Positions 11,108-21,389 of a stretch of DNA of 64,000 nucleotides are shown piece after piece; position 1 is the stretch's first letter, and the number at the start of each line of letters is the position of its first letter. This DNA is from Lasiosphaeria ovina (taxonomy: Eukaryota > Ascomycota > Sordariomycetes > Sordariales > Lasiosphaeriaceae), in contig JAULSN010000002.1 of NCBI GenBank assembly GCA_033439765.1, forward strand, positions 1,612,001 to 1,676,000, read 5' to 3'. Position numbers and translations under genes: made by a program. The notes beneath the pieces are model-generated. The model saw nothing but the letters and a program-made list of their open reading frames with translations, was not told where the DNA came from and ran no database searches.

Positions 11108-11669
11108 ATGTTGGCCATCATCCCGGCGCTGCTCCTCCTCCCCGCCGTGCTGGCGGGGGTGGTGCCCGTTCCCGCCGCGGCGCAGCTCGAGCTCGACGCG
11201 CGCGCCGTGTCGCCCAACAAGACGTGCGGGCTGGTGCAGGCGGGCGTCAACCTGGGCTACACGTGCCCGGGGGACTTTGCGTGCTGCTCGCAGTACGGGT
11301 ACTGCGGCACCGAGGACTCGTTCTGCCTGACCACGGCCGGCTGCCAGACCAGGTACTCCAACGGCACCAGCTCCTGCCGCGCGCCGCGCTCCGGCGTCAC
11401 CATCTCCGTCGACGGCACCTGCGGCACCACCGGCGTCGGCAAGGCCGGCTACCGCTGCCCGACCACCGGCGCGACCTGCTGCTCCGTGTCGTACGTATTA
11501 CCATCAAGCGTCACCACCTGGGTCTTTGAAGGGGAAACCCGAACTGACATAATTATGCCTGTCATGCAGAGGCTATTGCGGCAACACGACGGAGCACTGC
11601 GACGTCAACAGCGGATGCCAGGCCGGATTCGGCACCTGCACGGGCACCAAGGGTCCCAAGCTGTTCTAG
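11108..11669 (+). CDS. Secreted protein with two hevein-type chitin-binding domains (CBM18-like)
   Basis: Two exons, 11108-11490 and 11570-11669, give 160 residues. The intron begins GTACGT, has a CTGAC branch site and ends CAG; splicing at this donor joins SVS to GYCG in frame, while the TAC|GTATTA alternative does not. A hydrophobic leader (MLAIIPALLLLPAVLAG) is a signal peptide. Domain one has the hevein cysteine spacing, with CCSQYGYCG and TTAGCQ. Domain two starts at CGTTGVGKAGYRC, is completed across the intron by GYCGNTTEHC, and ends CQAGFGTC. The aromatic residues in SQYGYCG are the usual chitin contacts. Such small secreted lectins bind chitin oligomers and can shield the fungal wall or mask chitin from host or competitor sensing; that role is inferred. 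No catalytic domain is attached. Confidence 0.88.
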
Positions 11670-12122
11670 TCTGGGGGTCCTGACGGCTCCCCGACGGCTG
11701 CGGACAGAATCCAAAATCATTTTTGTAAATATTCGGGTGCGGCTGCTTGTGGGGATATCTCAAGGCGCGACTCTGCATATACCTGCTTGATACATAAAAA
11801 ATGGGGTAGAAGAATGAGAATAAGAGGAAGAGAAAGAAAATGGCGGGTTTCTGCCCTTGGTATTCAGTCACCATGTTTGACGAATGTCGACAGCATTTTG
11901 CGGGCGTGTCTTTATTTTGGCATGGCATCTGAGAAATCAAAAGGAACCGCAAGCACCTGAATTTGTCGATCACGACTAAACTAGTCATCCCCTGGGACTA
12001 CCTGGGAATAGCCATGTACCCATTTACCTGATGCACACCACAGCCACAACGGCCAATGGCAGCTATCAGTCCTCCTCAGCAGAAATCTCCTCAACAACCA
12101 CGACGTCATCACAACCGCACCC
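11670..12122. other. Convergent intergenic region
   Basis: It lies between the 3' ends of the plus-strand chitin-binding gene and the minus-strand small secreted protein, so it should hold both terminators. An A-rich stretch (AAATAT near 11725, purine-rich 11800-11850) could serve polyadenylation. No gene seen. Confidence 0.5.
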
Positions 12123-12579
12123 CTACCTAGCACCAGGAGTAGTAGGAGCAGCAGTCGTCGTAGGAGCAGCAGTCGTCGTGGTCGGCCGCGGCAGCGAGGT
12201 CGGACACGGCAGATAGACGACGCGGGTGGCCGTGGCGCAGCCGGTGCGGCAGGCGCAGTTGGTGGCGGTAGTCGTCGGGACGGAGCCGAGGCCCACGCAC
12301 GAGCACGGCCACGTCAGCGTCTGGAGGATAATGCACTGCGGCTCGGCGCAGACCCGCGTAGACGGCGCGCACACCACTGCTGGACGCACCGTCGACGTCA
12401 CGGTCGGGCATGACAGCGAGGCAATTCCGGATGTTGAGGAAGTCGCAAGCGATGATGCTAGGCTGGGATCAATGTCAGAGAGTGACCTGTAGAAGAAGAT
12501 GACTGTCTTGATCGACCGAGGATTCTGCAGTGAATTACCTGCTGCAAAGCAACACGCTGATGAGAACCCAGATGCTCAT
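12123..12579 (-). CDS. Small secreted cysteine-rich protein with Thr/Pro-rich tail
   Basis: Two exons, 12579-12539 and 12486-12123, give 134 residues. The first encodes a short leader (MSIWVLISVLLCS). The 52-base intron has GTAATT at the donor and CTACAG at the acceptor and keeps frame. After a Ser-rich spacer the mature part has about ten cysteines in patterns such as CAPSTRVCAEPQC, PCSCVG and CACRTGC. The C-terminal tail is TTTTAAPTTTAAPTT-like and would suit O-glycosylation. I recognise no named domain; the look is that of fungal secreted Cys-rich proteins with TVTSTV-type repeats, found at the wall or as candidate effectors. There is no clear GPI signal. The gene is a prediction without homology proof, but the leader, intron and cysteine pattern agree. 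Confidence 0.65.
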
Positions 12580-13197
12580 GTTCTGAGTTTGAGTGAAGTT
12601 GTTGGGTGGGAGCGTTGTGCGTTTGGATTTCTGGCCACTGCGAGGACGGCGATGCTTCACTTCGTGGGCAAACTGATCGCCGGAAAACGTGGCTATAGCT
12701 AGCGAACGACTAGGCCTGTTACTTAATATAAGTCTGATGGTCTGATAATTACCGCGGAGAGGGGCGGCGTTCATTCCTCGCCCATGTTCCCCGCGGTAAC
12801 ATCCGGATAATTATAGACAAAGAATAAATTCGACGGCTCCAAAAACGCATTCCACCGCGAGCGGGGATCGTGTGCCATGTGGCGGCGGTTGTAGAAGTAT
12901 CAAAACCATCCGTCACTTTGTTCATTGCTCTCTGGCGGCTTTCTTCGGTAGTACAGCCATCCTGTCGAGGCATCGTCGACTTGTTGACCCGAGAGTCCAC
13001 GATGCAGTCATTTAAAAGAGCGTTTGACCCACCAACAATAAGATTTGTGTCAGGCAGCAAGCGATGTACAATCGTGTTAAGCATTGAAGAAATATCAACA
13101 GATTCAACTTCAAAAATCTGTTGCTTCAAGCCCCAAGTAACAAGCCAGGACGTACAGTTGCAGCCAACACACAACGTTACAAATCCAAGACGCCTAT
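12580..13197. other. Intergenic region
   Basis: It separates two minus-strand genes, so it holds the promoter of the small secreted protein and the 3' end of the UstYa gene. No gene or repeat recognised. Confidence 0.5.
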
Positions 13198-14159
13198 TCA
13201 AATCCACACCTCATCATCCGCCCGCTTGTCTTCCAAGTGAGATAGGATCTGGCTGTAGTCCTTGCAGACGTGCTTCGCGTCCCAGCCGTCACTGCCGTCA
13301 AAGCCAGGCGGGAAAGTGGTCTGCTGGCCCTCGAGAGCCATGTCGCCGCAGCACATGATGCTCTGCCGCAGATATTCGAGGCAGTGGCTCAGGTGCCACG
13401 GGCCGTCCGAGGGGAGAAAACTGAGCTGGTTCGATGAGTAGGCCGCGAGCGCCCTGGAGATGGAGTGCAGGCAGTGCAGCTGGTGCGTCATGGATGTTGT
13501 AAATGTCGAGTTTGGGTGCGATTTGAGAGGCGTGGGGAGGTTGTTGTAGCCTGCTGTGTCGTTCATTCGGACGTATCCTAGCCCTTCTGTTGGGGTGAGC
13601 CATTAATGTCAGCATTGTCTCCGCGGCTTATCGATTGAAGGGGTTGAGTCTGTTTACTTGGAACGATGCCCAGCCACTTTTGATGGACTGCTTCTGTGAA
13701 GAACTCGGATCCGTTCTCCGGTATGAAGGCCGAATCAGGTACAAAAGACTTGATCTGCTGCGATACTTGCGGCAACAAAAACAGTCAGCATGCGTCTGTA
13801 TACCCAGCTTCCCTAACCTTTGTGGTTTGCGAGAACTCACACCGGGGAGCGAATCCAGTGATGTCGCCGGTAAACTCGAATGCCGGACTTGGGTGTTTTT
13901 GTTTGTGCCACCCGCGCTCGAATAACAGCCCCACGATTATGAGCAATAATGCCGTGTCCAATAGCGACCTTGCTGTCATCACGGCCGTCCATAATCGTGT
14001 TCTGCCATCAGCCGACGAGTCTCTTGCTGTCATGTCGCTCCATGTCTTTTCCCCGTCATTAGATCCGAGGAGTGAATCGCTCGGTTCGGCTTCCGCGTCA
14101 TCTGCGGCGTCGCGAGCCACACGAACGTTGATGAACCTTGGTGACGGAAGGGAATGCAT
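13198..14159 (-). CDS. UstYa-family oxidase (DUF3328), type II membrane protein
   Basis: Three exons, 14159-13818, 13757-13658 and 13586-13198, give 276 residues. The N-terminal cytosolic part contains a SLLGSNDGE segment, followed by one membrane helix (LLDTALLLIIVGLLF). The rest should face the lumen. The splice choices restore FVPDSAFIPEN and IVPKGLGYVRMND in frame. The two diagnostic motifs are present: HQLHC (182-186) and HLSHC (212-216), the latter followed by LEYLRQSIMC. In ustiloxin, cyclochlorotine and related pathways such proteins catalyse oxidative cyclisation or other modifications of peptides, using the HxxHC motifs for metal binding. Substrate here is unknown. It shares a 1.07-kb upstream region with a divergent Zn2Cys6 regulator, which fits a small biosynthetic locus. 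Confidence 0.9.
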
Positions 14160-15233
14160 TTGTGCGTGGTGTTCAGCAACCCAAGGTCAATGGCCAATGT
14201 TGTGTTGTCAGCAAGCGAGGACAGCTCAAGAAGCCCGCAAGATTGGATGAGAAAATCGGGACGGGATTGAGACAAATGGAGGGTTGCAAAGGACCCCAAG
14301 ACTGGAAAATTTCAGGTCTGACCCTGCAGATCAATGGGGTGGTGGACGTGCGACTCCCAAGGTTTCCCAAACATTGGGCGTTTCAACGTGGTCGCCAGAC
14401 ACCCCGACCACCAAACAAAATGGTAAATGGGTTGGTTTGGTGATACGAGCCGCGCAGCCATGCGTGCCCGCGCATTGTTTAGTGTTGGGCCCGGCCACAA
14501 GGCCAGGTCTGGCGCAGCAGATAGGCTTTTAGACTAATCCGATGGTCTGGATCGAGGCCGAAGATCACCGTGGCGCCGCACCTTTGCATAATTAACCTAA
14601 CCCACCTTCAACTTCTCGAGTAATTACCTTACGTATTAATACTCAGGATTCAGAATCCGATTCATCTTCCTTAACGCCAAGAAATGAGTTCAGCAGAGAC
14701 CCAATCATGCACGCTAGGAACGTATTTCGGATGAGCTTCAATTATTCAGGAAGGGGGAAAACGATAGACAATCGGATTTGGGCGGGAATGAAGCTCGCTA
14801 TTTAATTACTCTGCCAGCTGGGAAGCTCTTTCCGAAATCAGCGACTTGTCGAACACCAGCACCCCGTTTCCGTTGTCCTGGCCTGAACGGCCCGAAAGGG
14901 AAGGAATATCGGATGTTGAAGGATCTCCCAATCACGTGGTGATTGGCTCCTGGCTCCTTCAATTGGGCGCGTGCCACAAAAATGGAAGAACCTCTGCGGA
15001 TCACCTAAAACATGCCCAAGCTGGCAAATCCAGAAGCTCGGCACCTTCTCCATCGCCAGCCTGACTCTGCAGCTCAAATGGCCGCAAGCAGTGGCCAACA
15101 GTTTGACCTCCAGGTTGCACGCAACAGACCGGTCGCCCTCGCACCGGCGCCCGCCAGGTCTGTGGGAGGCACCGGTGCAGAATCTGACTCATCGCGTCTT
15201 GGCGCCAAATCCAATGAGCTTCATCAGCTTACC
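14160..15233. promoter_or_regulatory. Shared upstream region of the UstYa gene and Zn2Cys6 regulator
   Basis: The two start codons point away from each other across this 1.07 kb, so both promoters lie here. The regulator's frame stays open upstream to 15012, but I place its start at 15234. No second gene is seen. Co-regulation of the pair is inferred from arrangement only. Confidence 0.5.
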
Positions 15234-17297
15234 ATGGCATTCACTTGCCAGACTTGTGCAAAACGCAAGGTCAAATGTGACAAGGCAAATCCCATATGTT
15301 CCAGCTGTCGCAGGGGCAAGCTCGAGTGTTCGTATCAGCCGCCCCCTCCACGATGGCGAAAGAGGAAATTGGACGACGACGTCGACGTGCTCGCCAGGCT
15401 CGCTCGATATGAAGTCATTCTGCAACAGCACGGCTTGTTGGAAGCTGCCGATGATGCCCAGTCCATGACCGTTGCCAAAGAGGAACCGCTGCAGGAGCCG
15501 ATTTCTCTCCATTGGAACGAGCCTGCAGCGTCGGGAACAGGCAAGCTCTTGGCCGGCCAAGGAACGACGAGATACATCGACAGCAGTCTCTGGCGAAACC
15601 TGGGAGATGATCAAATGCAACCCCTGTCCGATGACGACGGCAACGGCAGTGACAATTTTGAAGAGAGACAGCTTGCAGCTTCTGGAATTTCCGGTGGTCC
15701 GGGTTACGCGTCTGACCCCTTGACGGAAGCGTTCGTGGGATCCCGACAGCTAGAGAGCCTTGTCCGCTATCACCCGACACACGCCCTAGCAATGGCATTG
15801 TGGGAGACGCATGTCGAGAACGTGGAACCCATTTGCAAAGTGCTACACATTCCGTCGACCTTTGAGATAATCAAAACGGCTTCGCAGCATCCAGAAACCG
15901 TGTCCAAGTCCAACGAGTGCCTGATATTTGCGGTATATCACTTCGCCGTCTTCTCCATGACGGACGAAGACTGTTTGAAGAAATCGGGGCAATCGCGTGC
16001 CGTATTGCTTCAGCGATATCAGTTAGTGACAAGGCAAGCTCTAGTAAAGGCGTCGTTTCTCAGGACAACCGACATGTCGGTCCTGCAAGCTCTTGTCCTC
16101 TTCCTCATTCCCTGCCGACAGTTCTATGATTCCCACACCTATTGGATTTTGACAGGGGTTGCCGTCCGCATTGGACAGCGTCTTGGGCTTCACCGCGACG
16201 GAGAGAAGCTAGGCTTACCGCCGTTTGACGTGCAGATGAGACGGCGCCTGTTTTTCCAACTTCTTCCACTTGATGGCAACGCCAGCCAAGTATCAGGCGC
16301 GGGATTTTCTGTCCTGCCCGACTCGTGGGACACCAAACAGCCTCTCAACATAGATGACGACCAGATCTGGCCGGGAATGACCGAAACGCCAGAAGAGAAG
16401 AAGGGCGCAACTGATATGATCTTTTGCCTATCGCGCTCCACCATCGGGAGAATTTTCGCCAAGGCAGGAAAGCCAGCGTCCAACGGGTCTGGCTCTGCCA
16501 AGTTCAAAGACTATAATGAAGCCGAGCTCACTATCCGTGAGGCCGAAGAGGAGATCGAAGAGAAATACATCCGCTACTGTGATGTTGTCAACCCGCTCCA
16601 CTTTCTTGTCATGGGCCTCGCCCGGTCAGGGATCACGGCCATGCGATTGCGGATTCGGCTACCAAGAGTCAGGAACCAAACGGCGACCGACGCTGAGGTG
16701 AGGGAACTGCTGCAACTTGCGCAGAAGATATTGGATACCGATGCGGCAGCCTATTCACATGCCGGCCTAATACGCAAATTTCGATGGCATATCAAGCCTT
16801 TCTTCTTGTGGGGCATGTGGGACTCGCTGATTTTGATTCTCACCACCCTGGCGAAGAGATGCGATCTGCTCTCGCCTGCAGAAAACGACGCGGCCTGGGA
16901 TAGGATTGAGCAGGTCTACCAGAACCACGATGAACTTTTAGACCCAAAGAGAGCACTTCATGTGGCGTTTGGACGGTTGGCGCTGAAGGCCTTTGATGTC
17001 CGATCAAGCGCAGACGTGCCTGAGCCAGGATTTATCACGGCTTTGCGCTCCCTGCCGAAGATAACCTCACAGAACCGGAGTAAAGGAGAGATGGACCGTG
17101 GCAATGACGCAAATCAGATGGATCCGAAAGGGGATGTATTGCTATCCGGCGATTTGTTGGTTCCCAGTAACGCGATTTTGAGCGACCTCCTTCCAGAAGA
17201 TTTCGGCATTGGAACGGGCAACGACTTTGATCTCGATACTGAGAACTGGATTTCCTGGGATCAGTTAATCCAAGACCATCAAGCACAAGGGAGCTGA
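15234..17297 (+). CDS. Zn2Cys6 transcription factor with fungal-specific domain
   Basis: A single-exon protein of 687 residues from the ATG in ACCATGG, which puts the zinc cluster at its usual place next to the N-terminus. The six ligands are C5, C8, C15, C22, C25 and C32 (AKRKVKCDKANPICSSC in the middle), followed by a basic linker RWRKRK. The middle part carries the fungal-specific transcription factor region, with YWILTGVAVRIGQRLGLHRD and DVQMRRRLFFQLL typical of it, roughly residues 250-450. The acidic C-terminus could activate transcription. Such proteins bind CGG-type sites as dimers in the nucleus and often control a neighbouring pathway. It lies between the UstYa gene (divergent) and the FAD monooxygenase (same strand, 355 bp downstream), so it is the natural candidate local regulator. 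Confidence 0.92.
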   Translation: MAFTCQTCAKRKVKCDKANPICSSCRRGKLECSYQPPPPRWRKRKLDDDVDVLARLARYEVILQQHGLLEAADDAQSMTVAKEEPLQEPISLHWNEPAASGTGKLLAGQGTTRYIDSSLWRNLGDDQMQPLSDDDGNGSDNFEERQLAASGISGGPGYASDPLTEAFVGSRQLESLVRYHPTHALAMALWETHVENVEPICKVLHIPSTFEIIKTASQHPETVSKSNECLIFAVYHFAVFSMTDEDCLKKSGQSRAVLLQRYQLVTRQALVKASFLRTTDMSVLQALVLFLIPCRQFYDSHTYWILTGVAVRIGQRLGLHRDGEKLGLPPFDVQMRRRLFFQLLPLDGNASQVSGAGFSVLPDSWDTKQPLNIDDDQIWPGMTETPEEKKGATDMIFCLSRSTIGRIFAKAGKPASNGSGSAKFKDYNEAELTIREAEEEIEEKYIRYCDVVNPLHFLVMGLARSGITAMRLRIRLPRVRNQTATDAEVRELLQLAQKILDTDAAAYSHAGLIRKFRWHIKPFFLWGMWDSLILILTTLAKRCDLLSPAENDAAWDRIEQVYQNHDELLDPKRALHVAFGRLALKAFDVRSSADVPEPGFITALRSLPKITSQNRSKGEMDRGNDANQMDPKGDVLLSGDLLVPSNAILSDLLPEDFGIGTGNDFDLDTENWISWDQLIQDHQAQGS

Positions 17298-17652
17298 ATC
17301 GTTCTTGCTTGTTAAACAGACGACAGAATTCTTTGGTCTGGTCTCGGGGAGAGGGGGTCGTTGCCGGCTCTAGTAGTTAATGGCAGCCTGTGATTGGTTC
17401 AGATCTCGGGTCCTCGCCGGCCGAGCAAAAAACCGCCCGACGGGAACGCCGCACATCTTTGGCCAATCAGAGCACTGGCTGCCTCGGGTCACCTATGATG
17501 TTGAGCCGTTGACATTCGGCAGCTTCTTCTGTTTATAAACGGCCATGTATTGTGGACAATGTGGACAATGCCCACACCACACTTCATTAACTTCCCTCAT
17601 ATCGGCGAACTTGACCCAACCTCTCTCAAACTCCCCCAAGCACCCGACCAGA
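17298..17652 (+). promoter_or_regulatory. Promoter and leader of the FAD monooxygenase
   Basis: It contains ATTGG near 17393 and CCAATCA near 17463 (CCAAT-box sequences in both orientations), a TATA-like TTTATAAA near 17531, and a tandem TGTGGACAA repeat at about 17553-17570 just before the leader. These are seen directly; the regulatory role is inferred. Confidence 0.45.
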
Positions 17653-18918
17653 ATGTCCAATCTCAGGGTCCTCATTGTTGGTGCCTCTATTGCAGGTCCG
17701 ACGGCGGCTTACTGGTTTGCCAAAGCTGGAGCCAAAGTCACGGTGGTTGAACGATTCCCACACATACGCCCCAATGGCCAAAATGTCGATATCCGCACTG
17801 TCGGCGTCACAGTCATGCGAAGAACACCAGGGATGGAGGCGGCCGTGCGAGCTAAGGTGATGCCCCACGAAGGAATTAGCTTCGTTGGCTCCAATGGACG
17901 TCCATTTGGAATCATCAGAGCCACCGGGAATCCCGACCAGCAGTCGCTCGTCTCCGAGTACGAAATACTCCGCGGCGACCTGTCACAGATTCTCTTCGAC
18001 ATGAGCAAGGACAACGAGAACATCAGCTACGTTTTCGGCGAGCAAGTCGCTTCGATGCAGCAACACGAGCAAGAGGACGGGCCTGTTACGGTCGAGTTTG
18101 CCAACGGCTTCCCAACCTCGGAATTCGACCTCGTCGTCGCTTGCGATGGTGCAACGTCGAGAACCCGCGCTCTAGGTCTCTGCTGCGGTGTCCGGGACCA
18201 CATTAAGTCGATCAACTGCTGGGTGGCTTACTTCTCCACGCAACAAGATATTCTGGATGGAAGCAAGCTGGGTCAGACGTACAGCGCCCCCGGTGGTCGC
18301 TGGATTGCCGCCGGATCCAACCCAGCGGGAGGGAGTCGCGTTGCGCTTATGGGTCTCTATCCCCGCGACAACCTTGGCATCACACGCCCCTTCCGCGACG
18401 CAATGGAGCAAGGGGATGTGGCATTCAAGCAATATGTGGCCCAGCACTTCAAGGGGGCCGGGTGGAAATGTGACGAGGCCATAGAGGGCATGATGGGGTC
18501 GCCGGACTTCTATGCCAGCGAGATTGCCCAGGTCAAACCCCCGAGTCTGTGCAAAGGACGTTTCGTCTTGGTTGGTGACGCGGGCTACGCGGCAGGCCCA
18601 ACTGGCGGCGGGACAAGTCTTGCCATTGCTGGTGCCTATGTCCTTGCGGGCGAAATCAGCAAGCACAAGGGTGATCTAGCTGCGGGGCTAAGGGGCTACG
18701 AGGAGCGGATGCGACCCATCATCGACGATCTCCAGAAGATCCCATTCCTCGTCCCGACCGTGTTGGCGCCACAGACGACCTGGGGGCTTTGGATGCGAAA
18801 TTCTATAATATGGTTCATTTGCTGGACGAGGGTGATGCAATTCTCTCAGAGGTTCTTTGCCAACTCCTATGGTAGCGGCGACAAATACCGGCTTCCTGAA
18901 TATAGCTGGGATAAATGA
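17653..18918 (+). CDS. FAD-dependent monooxygenase (PHBH/TetX-like)
   Basis: A 421-residue single-exon protein. I start at ATG 17653, which begins the protein directly with the dinucleotide-binding strand MSNLRVLIVGASIAG; an upstream ATG at 17545 would add an unstructured leader. Seen in order: the FAD-binding GASIAG (10-15), the glutamate of VVERF, the DG motif region VACDGATSRTR, and the GD motif GDAGYAAGPTGGGTSLA that binds the flavin ribityl chain. The C-terminus has a hydrophobic stretch (NSIIWFICWTRVMQF) that may touch a membrane. The family hydroxylates or epoxidises small molecules using NAD(P)H and O2; many members tailor polyketides or degrade aromatics. Together with the regulator and UstYa gene it may tailor one product, which is inferred from proximity. 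Confidence 0.9.
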   Translation: MSNLRVLIVGASIAGPTAAYWFAKAGAKVTVVERFPHIRPNGQNVDIRTVGVTVMRRTPGMEAAVRAKVMPHEGISFVGSNGRPFGIIRATGNPDQQSLVSEYEILRGDLSQILFDMSKDNENISYVFGEQVASMQQHEQEDGPVTVEFANGFPTSEFDLVVACDGATSRTRALGLCCGVRDHIKSINCWVAYFSTQQDILDGSKLGQTYSAPGGRWIAAGSNPAGGSRVALMGLYPRDNLGITRPFRDAMEQGDVAFKQYVAQHFKGAGWKCDEAIEGMMGSPDFYASEIAQVKPPSLCKGRFVLVGDAGYAAGPTGGGTSLAIAGAYVLAGEISKHKGDLAAGLRGYEERMRPIIDDLQKIPFLVPTVLAPQTTWGLWMRNSIIWFICWTRVMQFSQRFFANSYGSGDKYRLPEYSWDK

Positions 18919-19264
18919 GGAGCTGGTCAGGAGAGTCCCGTTGTTTCAACACATTGCAGTTCTGTATCACTATTGCGGCAACACTTGTCCCGCTCATTCA
19001 TAGATTTTTGCTGGATGCACTGCTTCTTCTCGGGGGTTCCAATCTTCTCATTCATCCCCTCGTTGTCTATGGCTATTTGCTAGGCCTCTATTTTTACACG
19101 TCGTAAGTCAGAACATACTACCCAGACCAAGAATACCAATAGTTCCGCGCCTCAATCTGACATGATCGTCCACAGCCGTCGCAATAACAGCCGAAACATG
19201 TCAGAAGAAGAAGGCGAATACAGAAAACAAACGCAACCACCCAGACAAAGTTCCCTAATAAATA
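18919..19264. other. Convergent intergenic region
   Basis: It lies between the 3' ends of the monooxygenase and the unknown minus-strand gene. An AATAAATATTATGC stretch just before 19268 (plus strand) is an A/T-rich candidate for 3' processing. No gene seen. Confidence 0.5.
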
Positions 19265-20449
19265 TTATGCCATCTTCCTCCGCTTGTTGTTACCAGACTC
19301 GATGAGCTGATGTCCTCCAGCATTTTCGATCGCACGGTCGCTTCTGTCTCGCCACTTCTGTTTGACGAAAGAGTAAATGGAAGCAGCAATCTCATCCTGC
19401 ATCAGCTGGCGCGGCTGCGAGCCGAAGAGAATGCGGTCGATGGCGTGGGGCCAGCAGTAAGCGTGGAGGTAGGGCGGCAGTACTCGCACCCTGAGAAAGT
19501 TCCAGCCGAGCAGCGCGCGCGCCGAGTCAAAGTACAGTACGGGCTCCTCATTTCCCGGCGTATGTGGCACGAAGACGATGCGCACCATAATTCCCTGCTC
19601 CTCCATCATCCGGACCGCCAGCGGCATGTCCACCGGCAACTCCGGCCAATTGCTTACCGTCACTATCACGCGCCGGTCTGACAAGACGCCGCGGAACTCC
19701 TCCAGTATCTCTCCGGCCATGTGCAGCGCCTGGAATACGTGCGGCTGCTCCACACCCTCCCAGTCCAGCCGGCAAGACTCGGCATCACCGTGGTCGCCCT
19801 TGGCCTGAACTATGGCCCCGCCCACGACCGGTACATTGTAGAGGATTTCCGTGATTAGGCGCTCCGACCGGCCCCGTCCTTGCCACGCGTCCACGAACTG
19901 TTTATGCAGGTGTGAGGCAAAGTTGCCCCCCGGGCTGCCGCAGCCTCGATCGACACAGAGGACCAGAGCGTGGCTAGTGTAGTTGCCCCCTTTGCGCCGC
20001 GGGTCGTCCTCCGCAACCCCGTCGCCCTCGGACCAGTCGCTGTTGTCGTACCAAGCCTTCAGCTTGTTGGATTTGACAGTAAATTTGGCCGGTTGCTCAG
20101 TCGCCGGGCTTTCGTCAGGGGAATACAGCGGTTCAAAGCGGTTGGCGTCTTCCATCTCGTCGTCCGCCGCGGCCGTTGTAGTTGGTTGGTCGTCCTCGGG
20201 TTCAGTATCATTGCTACCGCTGCCGCTGCCGCTGCCGTTGTCGCCTTCGTTGTTGCCTTTGTTATCGTCCTCCATGCCTCCGATGACGGTATCAGAGCTC
20301 GGCTGCTTCAGTCTGACGGCCAGCGATATTTTGACATCCTCGGGAATTGGGGCCTCACGAAATGGGGTAGCCCGGGTCCTTGCATCTCTTTCATAATGCC
20401 CACTACTGCGTCTTGTACGAGCACTTCTTCTCAACTCGGGGGGCGACAT
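19265..20449 (-). CDS. Uncharacterised protein with acidic linker and basic C-terminus
   Basis: A 394-residue single-exon protein. I start at ATG 20449 (MSPPELRRSARTRRSS); the open frame upstream uses only a TTG. The N-terminus is basic, residues about 60-110 are low-complexity (Gly/Ser/Asn then Glu/Asp, Thr and Ala), and residues about 150-370 look like a folded domain with strands such as SHALVLCVDRG and RRVIVTVSNWPELP, ending in basic KRRK near the C-terminus, a possible nuclear signal. I do not recognise the domain. Codon use looks like the neighbouring genes, so I take it as real. No pathway context is apparent. Confidence 0.7.
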   Translation of the reverse strand: MSPPELRRSARTRRSSGHYERDARTRATPFREAPIPEDVKISLAVRLKQPSSDTVIGGMEDDNKGNNEGDNGSGSGSGSNDTEPEDDQPTTTAAADDEMEDANRFEPLYSPDESPATEQPAKFTVKSNKLKAWYDNSDWSEGDGVAEDDPRRKGGNYTSHALVLCVDRGCGSPGGNFASHLHKQFVDAWQGRGRSERLITEILYNVPVVGGAIVQAKGDHGDAESCRLDWEGVEQPHVFQALHMAGEILEEFRGVLSDRRVIVTVSNWPELPVDMPLAVRMMEEQGIMVRIVFVPHTPGNEEPVLYFDSARALLGWNFLRVRVLPPYLHAYCWPHAIDRILFGSQPRQLMQDEIAASIYSFVKQKWRDRSDRAIENAGGHQLIESGNNKRRKMA

Positions 20450-21389
20450 GTTGTTCTCCGTGGCCCACCGTCGCAGATTTGTAGGCACAAGAAAGTGTGA
20501 AATCAACTAGGTGTTGTTGGTGAGAGACGAGCGACTTAACAGCTAGTTGAGTCGACGGTGAAATTGGTACTTGGGAGGGCTGGCGAGCTGTACTTATAGG
20601 GATTTCTGTTCCCATCCCCGTTTGCTTCTGCCTTTCTCCTGGGCTTTTTCCAGAAACATGAACTAGGTAGAATGCTCCAGCGAGATATAGGCTAGCAGAG
20701 GCAACCTTCAGCTTCTTTGAAATGCTGTATGGGTGGTAATCAGTGAAGTTTGTTGGAAACCATGCGGTTTGTGGTAAATAATTGGACGCCTACATCTAGT
20801 TACGGCCGTGGACTTGCACCCTAGACTTTGGGGTTTTGTGATCTTCCATTCATTGCCGTCTTTGACGGTGGGTTAGAAGCATGGCGAACAGGGGTTTACT
20901 GTATTTGCCCTTTCATGATACTAAGGTACCTATTCTAGGTAATCCACGACAAGAAAGTCTTCGTGCACCTTCAAAGAACCCCAGTGCTGATTTTTATGCT
21001 AGACTGTTTCTAGACCGCGTGGTAACCTGGATTTTGGTCTTTTTCTTCATTTCCCTCGCTCTTGAACGGCCTTTCGGTCTAATTAGTCGTCAGAGTTATT
21101 AAAACACGCTGACCCCCTAAGTCGCAAGCTCTTTGCTGGCGAAAGCGCAGGCTCCTTGGCCAGAGCGGTTTTGTAGCCCTGATGAGCATTGTACTCTGAC
21201 TCTCGGCGAGCCTGAGGCATGGGCACATATATACGTGCCTGCAGCCTCGGCCAACCGCAATATGTGTGAGGTTGAGTGGGTGCTTGATTCTAGAATACCG
21301 TCCCTAGTCACTCAAGAGGGGACATTCAGAAAAACAAACTCGCACTTTCACCAGCAAAGCCAGACTCAACGTCACCAGCCCTCTTTGTG
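20450..21389. other. Intergenic region
   Basis: Promoter of the minus-strand unknown gene at its left end. A short plus-strand frame at 20881-21102 (73 codons) has no family features and I do not call it a gene. Confidence 0.5.

Noticed and set aside
12123..12579. Small secreted protein as the precursor peptide for the UstYa oxidase
   Set aside because: No repeated core peptide and no KR/RR-separated units; the cysteine pattern points to a folded secreted protein.
15012..15233. N-terminal extension of the Zn2Cys6 regulator
   Set aside because: The zinc cluster normally lies close to the start, and ATG 15234 has a good context. The extension has no domain.
20881..21102. 73-codon open frame as a small membrane protein
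   Set aside because: One hydrophobic stretch only, no signal context, no intron or family pattern, in a region with a nearby pseudogene.
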